This document shows positions 47,607 to 63,000 of a stretch of 64,000 bases of DNA, in pieces (positions within the stretch are counted from its first letter, which is position 1; each line of letters opens with the position of its first letter). The notes under the pieces are model-generated. The model searched no databases. It was not told the DNA's origin and saw nothing but the letters and a program-made list of their open reading frames with translations. The translations under genes were made by a program, and so were the position numbers. This DNA is from Amblyomma americanum (Eukaryota; Arthropoda; Arachnida; Ixodida; Ixodidae). Location: NCBI RefSeq assembly GCF_052857255.1, contig NC_135497.1, positions 181,920,777-181,984,776 on the forward strand, written 5' to 3'.

Positions 47607-49571
47607 GAGCGCAGGATAAAAGAAGTCGGCGACAGGAAGCTGCCAATGGGAAGTCGGAGGAAAGAGGGGGGGGGGGGGGGGGGGGGCGGCAGCAGTAGCA
47701 AAGCCGAGGAATAGAAGTCCCAGAAAGTCGCCCCCCCCCCCCTCCTCTCCCGTCTCCCCTCTGCATTCCACAAGCGTCTTTATTTCCCTCCTCGATTCCA
47801 CACTTCTTGCCCCACATTGCCTCGCTCGTTTCGGCTATGTGCTCTCCGGGCTGCGTACCTTTTGTTCCTTGACCCAGCGCTGTCACTGCGTGTTTCTCAG
47901 CGAAATCGCGTAGATTAACGAACAGAGCACCGCAATCCACAGAAATGCAGCGCTTAACTTAAGCAGACGCATAACGAGATTCATACACAAATAACAAAAA
48001 GCGCCGAAATGGACAAACGCGAAGAAAAAAAAAGCGAAAATAGCAGCTAGTCCAGCACCGAAATGGGCTATACAGCGTTTTTAAAAATTCTTTGTTCAAA
48101 GATCTCGCTACTTTTCCCGCCGTGAAGAATACCGGCGAAGTATCCTACTTATGTAAGTGGCAGCGAGATGTCATTAAAAAACAACAACACAGCAGTGAGT
48201 TCCGGCTCGTTCTCCTTTCATCAGTCGAAATAAGGGTCGTCAAATTCCAATGAGGAAGCAGGCCGCACACGCGAAATTTACTTGCTAGTCACAAAGTTGG
48301 GTCATACGGCGGGACGGACAAGTTCAGAACGATGCAGATGCGAGCTCCCGCATCATTCCTTATGACCCTGCATGTGCTCATTTGACGCTGACTTACGCAT
48401 ACGACGACGAGGTCACGTGACTATCTCCTAGGGCAGCATCGTCGATTTATCGGGGCGTCCTTTGAGATAAAAAAGGCACCGAAAAGGTGATGGGCAGGAA
48501 GAATTGGCCGACACGAGCACGAAACTTGGCAAAGTTTTAAAGTTATGAGAGAGCCAAGACGATCTTTGCAGCTCTAAAGGAATGGTAAAGCAAATAACAC
48601 GCGCACGCACGGAAAGCAACGGATGGGTAGGGATAGAGCTGATATTTTACGGCTCAAACTTTGGCACGCAGGAAACAAAACAGCGTATAAACAGCTGAAG
48701 TAAGAAATCTGCGTCACGACATACAGCAGTTCGATTTTAAGGTACATCCTATTCCTGAGAGAACGCGTACACATCAAAGTACACTGGCGCACACGTGCAC
48801 ACGCGCGCACACTAATAGCATTCCGCGCGTGTTTCAGTGCTGACGCGTACCGGCATAAACGTGGCTTACGCTCAGATGGGCTCCCACATCATCTGCTTAG
48901 CTAGCGAAGGGCTCGAAGTGCGGAAGCAATTGAACACGCTGTACCAAGAACTGTGCCAAAAAGAATCCATTGGCTAAAATGGAAACGGGAGGACAACTCG
49001 CTGAGAGGTCAAAACTGACCTCAGCCCTCTACCTGCTATTCGTGTACACGTTAGCAAAAGATTACAGTAGGCAAACTTGATTCCATCGCTGATAATTTCG
49101 GTGACGCAACTATACTTCCAACAAACTAATTTTTAGGAATTACACTCGAGGGCAGAGCGGCCACAGACGCATTCACTTCTCGAGTGAAGGGTTCATTTAG
49201 GGCGACATACAGAATTCCTTGTTTTTTGAACTGGGCCTAATAAATCGGTAGCTAAATATGCATGATTCCTGAAAACACCCCCCAAACTGCTACGCTTTCC
49301 GCATTTGGTCGCGCCCGATCAGGGGCGACGGTACTTTTATTTATTTTTCAATTCTACTAAACACGGTCGCAACCAACAATAGCGTACTTTGTACACTTTC
49401 CAAACTTCATGCACACGTGAGTTTGGAAACCTCGTAGAACTGACGACGAAAACGTGACGATTTACCGGTTTGTTGAAGCTTCAAAGCGCGCTCGTGAGTC
49501 GCCGCTGAAGATCGCACGTGCGAAGCACACGGGGTGTTTTGGATAACAAACACAAGTACATCGTGGATGAA
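43281..49571. other. Unassigned sequence with several long G/C runs
   Basis: No gene supported over 6.3 kb. Perfect 23-bp hairpin at 43934-43956 (GATCCTCTAGG, A, CCTAGAGGATC). G or C runs: G17 at 44513-44529, C15 at 46314-46328, (GT)n then G18 at 47563-47607, G21 at 47666-47686, C12 at about 47731-47742. The 236-codon minus-strand frame at 47063-47773 spans two of these runs and is low complexity. Confidence 0.45.
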
Positions 49572-49904
49572 CCCGTGTTACGTCTCGCCTTCGACGCGCG
49601 GTATAGCCGGCGCGGATGCAACGGACGCCGCGGCTTCGTTCATCGCGGCCGCAACGCCTCCCGCCAAGCGCGTCCAGGCATGTTTCAGTGCCACGTGTCG
49701 TCGTGCGTGTGTGTGTGTGTGTGCATGTTTTGCCCACGCTTGTCAAAGCGCGGCAGCCGGGGAGAGGAGCTCTCCAACTGGGAGGCGAGGAGGTCTGACC
49801 GGCGCCGGCCTGGCGGACGCGCCCGTCACGCCTGAACATGTTCAAGCGTCGCCGTATCGGATGACTCTTCCCAAGCCGCTCCTTCTTGCCCTCGACTCCG
49901 AGGG

Positions 49905-49912
49905 TATATAAA
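49905..49912 (+). promoter_or_regulatory. LTR TATA box
   Basis: TATATAAA, about 97 bp before the AATAAA signal. Transcription of the element would start about 25-30 bp downstream. The same site in the 3' LTR is at 54364-54371 and could drive transcription into the flanking DNA. Confidence 0.8.
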
Positions 49913-50001
49913 GAGAGCTGCCCCGGACGCCAACGAGAGACTTCGATTTCGCCCTTCGAGTAACGTGGTCGCCCTGACCGGCTGCTCTTTTGAGATGCCA
50001 G

Positions 50002-50007
50002 AATAAA
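50002..50007 (+). promoter_or_regulatory. LTR polyadenylation signal
   Basis: AATAAA. The copy in the 3' LTR at 54461-54466 would end the genomic RNA. Confidence 0.7.
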
Positions 50008-50122
50008 CAAGTTGTTCTGTTGCCAGTCGAGTCATCCTTTGCCGGGACCTTCGGATGTTTCCAGCTTTGCCCCAGGCCGCCAGGCCAACGCTACCCTTGG
50101 GGCTTGCAACCCAAATGCAACA

Positions 50123-50437
50123 ACTGGTTGCCAGCGGTGAGATCCCGACAACGGAGGCCAGCAGCGAAGATATGCGGTCAACTGTATGCTGAGCAGCACA
50201 ACGACCATCCGGGAGCAGTGCAACGAGCCCTGTGTGATGACTGGTTGCCTGCAGCGGAACGACTGCGCTGAATTCTTGGCTGCGAGGTTTGGTGAGTGCG
50301 GGACTTTCTTCTTCTGAGTTTTGCCAGGCTTTTGTTAGTGTCAGAAACAGAGCTGGTAATTGTGGTTGTCGTTGCTGCTGGGTTAGTTTGCGGCAAGACA
50401 ATAGTAGGCAGTAGAGAAAGCAGCATTCGGAGCAGCC
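50123..50437 (+). other. 5' leader of the LTR element
   Basis: 315 bp without a long frame, presumably holding packaging signals. A splice-donor-like GGTGAGTG lies at 50291-50298; I found no matching second ORF downstream, so splicing is doubtful. Confidence 0.6.
50125..50146 (+). other. Primer-binding site, tRNA not assigned
   Basis: Two bases after the LTR the sequence TGGTTGCCAGCGGTGAGATC begins. Its TGG matches the CCA end of a tRNA, and the rest fits a tRNA 3' half with a CACCGCTGG-type acceptor, somewhat like Leu tRNAs. The first ten bases, ACTGGTTGCC (50123-50132), recur at 50240-50249 in the leader. Confidence 0.65.
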
Positions 50438-53400
50438 ATGGATTTGAAGTCGTTGCGCAAACCGAAATTGCTGGAGCTTGCAAGAGAGTTGGGTCTGGAT
50501 GTCTCAGACAAACTCAGAAAACCAGAACTGCTAAGGGCTATTCTTGAGTTGGAGGCTGATGATGACGAGCTGTCGGAATGCCTTGAGACCATTGAGGAGA
50601 GGGAGCAAAAAGAAAAAGAGGAGCGCGAACGTAAAGAGCAAAAAGATAAAGAGAAAGAAGAGCGCGACCGTCAACACGCTTTGGAAATGAAGCGTCTCGA
50701 GGTAGAGATGGAACGCGCTCGTAATGGAAGTCAGGCACACGGTGCAGGAGAACGGGTATCGTTCAAAATGACTGACCTGATGCGGCCGTTTAAGCTTGGA
50801 GAGGACATTGGTTTGTTCCTGGTTAACTTTGAGCGAACGTGCGAGAAGCAGGGGTTCTCTCGGGAAACGTGGCCACAGCGCTTGCTCACTTTGTTACCCG
50901 GCGAGGCGGCCGACGTAGTCGCTCGCTTGAAGAGAGAGGAGGCAGAGGATTTCGACCAAGTGAAATCAAGTCTGCTAAAAAAGTACAGGCTGTCAGCGGA
51001 GGCGTTCCGTCGGAAGTTTCGGGAAAATGAAAAAGGCAGAAATGAGTCATATACAGAGTTTGCCTACAGGCTTATGTCAAACATGCAGGAGTGGCTCAAA
51101 GAAGAGAAAGCGTTTGGTGACCACGAGAAAATTCTGCAGTGTTTCGGGCTGGAACAGTTTTATAGTCGGTTACCTGAGAACGTGCGGTACTGGGTCTTGG
51201 ATAGGCCAGACGTTAGTACAGTGGCTAAAGCCGCCGAGCTAGCCGAGGAGTTTGTGACGCGTCGGGCTCGCGGAGCTAAGGACGGTCAAAAGGGTGAATT
51301 TGGCTCCAAGTCTGAGAGGCCGAAGTTCACACCCATGAGAGCAAGGGGGGACACGCGTAGTGCGGATGCGAGTGAAAGCAGTCCGACCGAACGTAAGGAG
51401 ACGGCGGCAGCCGAAGCCGAACGCAGAAAGCGGTTCGAGGCGAGGCAAGCGCGCGTGTGTTATACGTGCCAGAAGCCGGGTCACTTTTCGGCGCAGTGTC
51501 CAGAAACAAAAAGAGAAGTCGTGTGTTTGTCATTATGTAGCACTGACGAGAACATGAAGCTTCTCGAGCCTTACATGCGAGACTTCCTCGTGAACGGGAA
51601 AGAGTGCCGAGTGCTTCGTGATTCCGCAGCTACAATGGATGTAGTTCACCCCTCTTACGTAGAACCCGATATGTTCACGGGCGAGTGCGCATGGATCAAG
51701 CAAGCAGTGGAAGCTCATAGCGTGTGTCTGCCCGTAGCAAAAGTGCTTATTGAAGGACCTTTCGGAGCACTTGAGACGGAGGCCGTAGTGTCATCTAGGC
51801 TGCCCCCCCAGTACCCGTATCTTTTTTCGAACAGGTCCGATCACCTCCTGCGCGAGAAGGGGCTTTTGTTTGGTGAGGCTAGCGTTCAGGCCTTAACCAG
51901 ACCGAGAGTTCGGGAGCTCGCTGCAAAGGCGGTGGTTGCGGGGCCGACGTTGTCGAACAATGAAAAAGGGTCGGAGGCGCAGCAAGCTGATATCCAGAGC
52001 ACGTCCGAACTGGATAAAATTGAGCCTGTAGCGTTGAAGGCACTAGGTACAGGAGAGGAAATGCCCGACACGGGAAAGTTAGAAGAGCTTCCGGTCGAGC
52101 TTCCGGGACTAGGCTCAGTGACGAACAGGGAAGACACTGATCAGGTCATTAGTGACTTAATCATTAAAGCACCGCTGTCGCCTGAGCAGAAAACCGAACT
52201 ACACCAACTCTTACAAGAGTTTCAAGGTCAGTTCTCTGAGAGGCCTGGTAGGACTTCTGTCCTTACTCATAATATAGAACTTACCTCCCCAGAGCCAGTA
52301 CGATCCAAGGCGTACCGGGTGTCACCCCGCCAGCGCGATATTATGGAGGCTGAGGTAAAGAAAATGCTACAGCTCGGTGTTATTGAGGCGGGTGAGAGTG
52401 ATTATACCTCCCCCTTGATTTTAGTTGAGGTACCGGGCAAGGAACCTCGTCCTTGCGTCGACTACCGCAGGCTTAATTCCATCACTAAGGATCAAATTTA
52501 TCCGATCCCTAACATCGAGGAGCGCCTTGAGAAAGTTAGTAGCGCTCAGTTTATTTCCACCCTAGATCTTGTCAGGGGTTATTGGCAGGTTCCACTTACA
52601 GAAGAGGCTAGTAGGTATGCGGCGTTCATTTCACCAATGGGAACATTCCGTCCTAAAGTTTTGAGTTTTGGTTTGAAGAACGCGCCATACTGCTTTTCAA
52701 GCCTCATGGACAAAGTGTTGCGGGGACAGGAAGAATTCGCTTTACCGTATTTAGACGACGTAGCGATATTCTCCGCCTCCTGGTCTGAGCATATGGCACA
52801 CTTGCGGGCAGTGCTAACCCGCCTGCGCGAAGCGGGCTTGACAGTCAAGGCTCCCAAGTGCCAATTAGCACAGGCCGAGGTTGTCTACCTCGGTCACGTG
52901 ATTGGACAGGGTCGTCGCCGCCCCTCTGAAATAAAGGTGGCCGCTGTGCGAGACTTCCCGCAACCGCGCACGAAGACCGATATTCGGTCGTTCTTAGGTG
53001 TCGCCGGCTACTATCAGAGGTACATCCCCAGGTACTCCGATATCGCGGCTCCCCTGACGGATGCTCTAAGAAAAACAGAGCCCCAAACAGTCGTCTGGGG
53101 CGAGACCAAGGAAAGAGCTTTCAGCGCCCTAAAGAGCGCCCTAACAAGCCAGCCTGTGCTACGATCGCCAGACTACACAAAAGGGTTCGTTGTTCAGTGC
53201 GATGCTAGTGAGCGAGGCATGGGCGTTGTACTGTGCCAAAGGGACAATGGAGAAGTGGAACACCCCGTCCTGTATGCTAGTCGTAAGCTGACCTGTCGTG
53301 AGCAGGCGTACAGCGCCACCGAGAAAGAGTGTGCGTGTCTCGTGTGGGCCGTTCAGAAATTGTCATGCTACCTAGCCGGCTCGAGGTTTATCATTGAGAC

Positions 53401-53554
53401 GGATCACTGCCCTCTCCAATGGCTGCAGACCATCTCTCCCAAAAATGGCCGCCTCCTGCGCTGGAGCCTCGCTTTGCAACAATATTCCTTTGAGGTGCGT
53501 TACAAAAAGGGGAGTCTCAACGGTAACGCCGATGGCTTAAGTCGAAGCCCCTAA
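50438..53554 (+). CDS. Gag-Pol polyprotein: SCAN-like gag, CCHC, PR, RT, RNase H; no integrase
   Basis: 1038 codons, intact, start in a good context (GCAGCCATGG). Residues 1-50 form a leucine-rich N-terminus and about 53-95 a Lys/Glu/Arg-rich coiled-coil-like stretch. About 190-275 resemble a SCAN/gypsy capsid domain (FRRKFRE, LEQFYSRLPENVRYWV, AAELAEEF). The zinc knuckle CX2CX4HX4C is C341-C354. The protease-like segment has DSAAT at 395-399, where D-S/T-G-A is usual, so the conserved glycine is alanine. RT spans about 620-800 with D710 (STLDLVRGYW) and YLDD at 771-774. RNase H has D922, E962, D989 and D1032, all four catalytic acids. The protein ends six residues after D1032, where other gypsy polyproteins continue into integrase. 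Gag and Pol share one frame without a shift or stop. It should package and copy RNA, but it needs an integrase from elsewhere. Confidence 0.93.
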   Translation: MDLKSLRKPKLLELARELGLDVSDKLRKPELLRAILELEADDDELSECLETIEEREQKEKEERERKEQKDKEKEERDRQHALEMKRLEVEMERARNGSQAHGAGERVSFKMTDLMRPFKLGEDIGLFLVNFERTCEKQGFSRETWPQRLLTLLPGEAADVVARLKREEAEDFDQVKSSLLKKYRLSAEAFRRKFRENEKGRNESYTEFAYRLMSNMQEWLKEEKAFGDHEKILQCFGLEQFYSRLPENVRYWVLDRPDVSTVAKAAELAEEFVTRRARGAKDGQKGEFGSKSERPKFTPMRARGDTRSADASESSPTERKETAAAEAERRKRFEARQARVCYTCQKPGHFSAQCPETKREVVCLSLCSTDENMKLLEPYMRDFLVNGKECRVLRDSAATMDVVHPSYVEPDMFTGECAWIKQAVEAHSVCLPVAKVLIEGPFGALETEAVVSSRLPPQYPYLFSNRSDHLLREKGLLFGEASVQALTRPRVRELAAKAVVAGPTLSNNEKGSEAQQADIQSTSELDKIEPVALKALGTGEEMPDTGKLEELPVELPGLGSVTNREDTDQVISDLIIKAPLSPEQKTELHQLLQEFQGQFSERPGRTSVLTHNIELTSPEPVRSKAYRVSPRQRDIMEAEVKKMLQLGVIEAGESDYTSPLILVEVPGKEPRPCVDYRRLNSITKDQIYPIPNIEERLEKVSSAQFISTLDLVRGYWQVPLTEEASRYAAFISPMGTFRPKVLSFGLKNAPYCFSSLMDKVLRGQEEFALPYLDDVAIFSASWSEHMAHLRAVLTRLREAGLTVKAPKCQLAQAEVVYLGHVIGQGRRRPSEIKVAAVRDFPQPRTKTDIRSFLGVAGYYQRYIPRYSDIAAPLTDALRKTEPQTVVWGETKERAFSALKSALTSQPVLRSPDYTKGFVVQCDASERGMGVVLCQRDNGEVEHPVLYASRKLTCREQAYSATEKECACLVWAVQKLSCYLAGSRFIIETDHCPLQWLQTISPKNGRLLRWSLALQQYSFEVRYKKGSLNGNADGLSRSP

Positions 53555-53557
53555 CGT

Positions 53558-54034
53558 AGGAATCCGCCTCAAAGTTGTTGGTTACTGATGTTTTCTTCCT
53601 GAGGCAGGATTTTTAACATATTGCTTTTGTTTAGTGTTTCAAAGTGATTATGTGCTTTCTAGTGCAATTTTCCAATTTGTGGACGCGTTCTGAGTGCTGC
53701 TTGACTACTGTAAGGAACTAGGCAGTAGTATAAAAGGGGAAAGAGCCTGGCAGAGCTTAGTGAGGGTTGTCTCGTGCTTGCTGACTGAGCGGTTGCGTTT
53801 CGGCGTAGTTCTAACGCTTGCTGGGAACGAGCACAAAAATGGCAACTCTCCCGAAGTGACTTTGCAGTGTCCTATGTGATCCTGAACCCGAGAACGAGGC
53901 CTTCTCTGTGCGCTGCGCTCAAGCAACGTCGAGGGACGATCGGTTTCGATTACGAGCATCATCGAGCGACATCCCTCTGGACAGCGGATGCAGTCCCCTG
54001 ACCATCGGGATCTCCTTCTCCCGGCGGGGCGGTC
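53558..54034 (+). other. 3' noncoding region where integrase would be expected
   Basis: 480 bp between the stop codon and the 3' LTR, with no plus-strand frame over 61 codons and no HHCC or DDE motif. A TATAAAA sequence at 53729-53735 is present. The last bases, CCCGGCGGGGCGGTC just before the LTR, are G-rich and probably serve as the polypurine tract, though interrupted by C and T. Confidence 0.75.
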
Positions 54035-54581
54035 TGTTACGTCTCGCCTTCGACGCGCGGTATAGCCGGCGCGGATGCAACGGACGCCGCGGCTTCGTTC
54101 ATCGCGGCCGCAACGCCTCCCGCCAAGCGCGTCCAGGCATGTTTCAGTGCCACGTGTCGTCGTGCGTGTGTGTGTGTGTGTGCATGTTTTGCCCACGCTT
54201 GTCAAAGCGCGGCAGCCGGGGAGAGGAGCTCTCCAACTGGGAGGCGAGGAGGTCTGACCGGCGCCGGCCTGGCGGACGCGCCCGTCACGCCTGAACATGT
54301 TCAAGCGTCGCCGTATCGGATGACTCTTCCCAAGCCGCTCCTTCTTGCCCTCGACTCCGAGGGTATATAAAGAGAGCTGCCCCGGACGCCAACGAGAGAC
54401 TTCGATTTCGCCCTTCGAGTAACGTGGTCGCCCTGACCGGCTGCTCTTTTGAGATGCCAGAATAAACAAGTTGTTCTGTTGCCAGTCGAGTCATCCTTTG
54501 CCGGGACCTTCGGATGTTTCCAGCTTTGCCCCAGGCCGCCAGGCCAACGCTACCCTTGGGGCTTGCAACCCAAATGCAACA
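54035..54581 (+). repeat. 3' LTR
   Basis: 547 bp, by eye identical to the 5' LTR at a constant offset of 4459. TATA box at 54364, AATAAA at 54461. Followed by the target duplication CCCG. Confidence 0.95.
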
Positions 54582-54585
54582 CCCG

Positions 54586-54989
54586 GAACTGTTTGGTGTA
54601 TACATGCATATGCCCGCGAAGCACAGCAGCTTTTGAAGAACGGCAACGCGTACCAACCAGATTAATTCCGCTGACGTGGCTCTGCCAATTACGGCTACTT
54701 ATACATGCCAGCGTATCAAAATGTCTTGATGGGAAGAAGCAGAAAGGAAAACGGAGAAGGAAAAAAAGCGACGGTTTTGGCGCTTGCTTGAGCGGAATGC
54801 CAGACATCGAGCCGCGGGGATTTGCAGGCTATAGCAGTGCAGCTTGTGTCCAATGCTTCTAGCTTGTGCGCAAAGCATTACGAATTGAAATGCCTGCGGC
54901 CATTCCCCGATCAAATACCTTGTCTTCATGTGCGCATGTAACTTGTTTGGTGTCGGTTTCGGTTACTACTGGATATTACGTGCCGCGAA
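54586..54989. other. Unassigned flank of the LTR element
   Basis: Continuation of the pre-insertion sequence. Nothing recognised. Confidence 0.4.
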
Positions 54990-55145
54990 TGGGTCGAGCT
55001 TATATTTGGAACCCCACGTGAGAAGAAAGATTAGCAAGGTTAGCTGGCACCGAACACGGTTAATTGGAGGGATATGGGAGAGGCCCTCGTCCGACATTGG
55101 ACGTAGTCAGGCTGATGATGGTGATGATGACGATGATGTGACAAG
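54990..55145 (+). mobile_element. LINE 3' end with GAT-type tail
   Basis: GGGATATGGGAGAGGCCCTC, then GACATTGGACGTAGTCAGGC and GATGATGGTGATGATG. This is the usual 3' end of a widespread arthropod LINE type, ending in a (GAT)n tail. Coding sequence is absent, so it is a strongly 5'-truncated copy. Its left border is uncertain. Confidence 0.6.
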
Positions 55146-55218
55146 CCGCCTGCAACCTCTCAAGCCAGGCATGCAAACGCAGAAAATCTTTTTTGAGAAG
55201 GACGCCTCCGAGTTTTAA

Positions 55219-55813
55219 AGGTGCACTAAAGAGCAATCTGAAGTTCTCTTTTTACCGCGGGAACTCGATCTACACGTTCCGGGCATTCTTAGAAACTTCG
55301 AATTATTGTCCTGCGCGGCCGATTTCTCTAATTGAAATCGGATTAAACGGCTCCCGCCTTTTTTTGAACTCAACGCTGAAGGTAGGAGGAGTCAACCAAC
55401 GCGTGGAGTGCTTTTCAGCCAGTCCCGCGGCGGCTTCGCTTTCGATTTTATTTTGTTTTTTTCTTTAGGTTTCTGTGAATAAACAGTTCCAGTCGCAGAC
55501 AACATAGCAGCAAATTAGGCGCACGGGAATAAAAATACGCGTGGACTCTTTTATTTGCGTATCACTCCGCAGATGGCAGAGCGACAAGCCGCCACAGGAC
55601 TGGCTGAAAGGCAATCCACGCGTTGGTTGACTCCTCCCACCTTCAGCGTCGAGTTAAAAAAAAAAAAAGGCGGGAGCTGGGACGTTTAATCCGATTTAAA
55701 TTAGGGAAATCTGCCACACAGGACAATAATTCAAAGTTTCTAAGATTCCCCGGAATGTGCAGATAGAGTTCCCGCGGTAAAAAGACGAGTTCAGATTCCT
55801 CTTTAGTGCACCT
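55219..55813. mobile_element. Non-autonomous DNA element with about 225-bp inverted termini
   Basis: The left end AGGTGCACTAAAGAGCAATC and right end CTCTTTAGTGCACCT match in inverse. The match continues with small differences through ACCGCGGGAACTC, AATTATTGTCCTG, AATCGGATTAAACG, GGAGGAGTCAACCAACGCGT and GGCTTTCAGCC-like words, to about 55450 on the left and about 55590 on the right. The 140-bp centre is unique. No transposase. Flanking TTAA (55215-55218) and TCAA (55814-55817) may be a TTAA duplication with one change. Superfamily not assigned. Confidence 0.8.
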
Positions 55814-55817
55814 TCAA

Positions 55818-61365
<5,548 letters not shown>

Positions 61366-61585
61366 CCATTCACCGTGGTGGTTCAGTGGTTGGCGTGCAA
61401 CTGCAAAGACCAGGGTCGTCGGATCGAACTCTCCGTCCCTGCGGAGTGCGGCCATGTATCGATCGAGCGAAACGCAAAAAAAGCCCGTGTTCTGTGCGAT
61501 GACAGTGCAGGTTAAGTAACCCCAGATGGTCGTAGTTGATTTTCCCTCTCCATCGTAGAGGGAAATAGCGTTGATGATGATGGTT
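61366..61585 (+). mobile_element. Divergent SINE with shared central domain
   Basis: The head CACCGTGGTGGTTCAGTGGT and B-box-like GGATCGAACTC are followed by GTGTTCTGTGCGATGACAGT and CCCCAGATGGTCGTAGTTGA, then AGCGTTGATGATGATGG. The 3' tail differs from both other families. Confidence 0.7.
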
Positions 61586-62999
61586 AAAGGGATACTTGTC
61601 GTCTTGCAGATTCGAAATTGCTCAATCGCGTTGCTCGAGGACACTTCGGGAGTGGTTAACTCTTTATAACAAATAATAAAACAAGAGAGGAGAAAAGTTA
61701 TTTACATTTGACTGACTCGTAGTGTTACCTGACGAAACCAGCCTTCGGTCCCGCCAGAACAGCTGGTTTTTAACCCTATGTCCCCGCCCTCGGTGGGGAC
61801 AATAACCAATTAGGTAAATTCACACACATCCACCGAATAAATCGCTGGGAAAAGGAAAACATAACCAATCAACGATTGAGGAAGGAAAACACAGCCAATC
61901 AATGATTGGTAAAAGAAGATATCTCGACCAACACTGTGCATACATACGCTTTCCACAAGTATACATACGCTTTCCACAACCGAGATTTCAGAGTACTCCC
62001 CTTTCCTCATGCGAGCTTCGCGAACCCTCTCACTTTCCCACGGGTGCGGGTTGTTAAGCCTCTGGCAAACCCAGTTTCGAAGAAGGCGATTTTCAAGGGC
62101 CATCTATTCGGCGCCGTCCCTCACAAACTGTCATCAGGCACAGAAGACGGACGGACACCGATTCTCGGACAAAGCGCGTCTCTCGCATGTCCCTTCCCTG
62201 TGCACGTGAGCTGAGGTTTACCTGTGCTAACGAGCGGTCATTCTTCATGTCTGCAGTTAGCGAGACAATGTCTTGTTGATCGCACCTTAGAGCGAGCGCC
62301 GCCATGCTTTGAGCAGCGGCGCCGTCGCCGCTCGCCTCGCCGCAAGAACGTGGAGGGGTTTTTGACCTTTCCCGAATTCTAGAAATCCTCCGCTGTCCGG
62401 CTGCCCCTATCCTTCTAGGTAGCGACTCACCCCCTTCTGTGCCCTTGTGCGGAGGGCAGAAAAAAAAACAACCTCAATGGGCATTCTTTTTCGCGAACCC
62501 GGACGCGGCAAACACGCATAGCGCCGCGAACTTCACTGCCGCAATTTATTAGACGCCTTCCACTACGGCGTCTGCCATTTGCCCACATGCCTACACCGTA
62601 AGTTCCCTTCTTCGTTGATTTCTAGTTTCATTGGAGGTAAAAAAAAAAAAACGAACTCACTTGACCGAGAGACACGGCGCTTTCCCTCAGTCCCAATCAC
62701 AAAGAGTAACTACATAAACACCACTATATCGCCATATTTCTCATTAAAATGAAATTTTGGCGCAACCTCTCTAGCTCGCTGCTAGATTGAAATATTAAAT
62801 GCTTTCAGGCAGTCTTCACATTTTCCGTGAGCGAATTCAATTCACCTCCCTGTGCGACAAAACTAGCTGTTATTCGGGTGCACATGTAATAAAAGCCGCT
62901 GCGCACCCTTTCTGTCGCTCTTTTCTGCTGTGGCGACAACGAGCGCGAGTGGCGCCATCTGGTTAAGAGGGGCGGCAAAAGGCGGGCGCGGCTCTTGTT
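61586..62999. other. Unassigned sequence with CTCF-core-like site 4
   Basis: A short tandem pair, CATACGCTTTCCACAA, occurs twice at about 61942-61980. A second pair of near repeats, (A/C)AACCAATCAA(C/T)GATTG, lies at about 61862 and 61893. Otherwise nothing recognised. Confidence 0.45.
62951..62961 (-). promoter_or_regulatory. CTCF-core-like motif, site 4
   Basis: The minus strand reads CAGATGGCGCC, with the next base A. It lies 40 bp before a SINE. Confidence 0.35.
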
Positions 63000-63000
63000 A

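Larger units (their letters stand above)
49576..50122 (+). repeat. 5' LTR
   Basis: 547 bp, TGTT...AACA. It contains a (GT)n stretch near 49710, a TATA box at 49905 and a polyadenylation signal at 50002, dividing it into U3, R and U5 in the normal order. The minus-strand open frame through it is a shadow. Confidence 0.95.
49576..54581 (+). mobile_element. Complete Ty3/gypsy-type LTR retrotransposon without integrase
   Basis: A 5006-bp element with two 547-bp LTRs, a 5' leader, one gag-pol ORF and a 480-bp 3' noncoding region. The LTRs start TGTT and end AACA. The host bases CCCG stand on both sides (49572-49575 and 54582-54585), a 4-bp target duplication; ACCCG would be 5 bp if the terminal A is shared. 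Reading the LTRs side by side I see no difference, so insertion is recent. RT and RNase H motifs are those of Ty3/gypsy. A SCAN-like capsid suggests relation to Gmr1-like elements, which usually carry integrase before RT, but there is no room for it here. No integrase ORF exists in any frame. Confidence 0.92.

Noticed and set aside
47063..47940. Minus-strand frames of 205 and 236 codons rich in Pro, Ser and His
   Set aside because: They run through (GT)n and two poly(G) tracts, which produce the Pro and Thr-His runs. Low complexity only.
53729..53735. TATAAAA in the 3' noncoding part of the LTR element as a second promoter
   Set aside because: A single motif without an ORF behind it. The downstream sequence is noncoding up to the LTR.
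53705..54469. 254-codon minus-strand frame
   Set aside because: An antisense shadow of the 3' LTR; the same frame appears in the 5' LTR.
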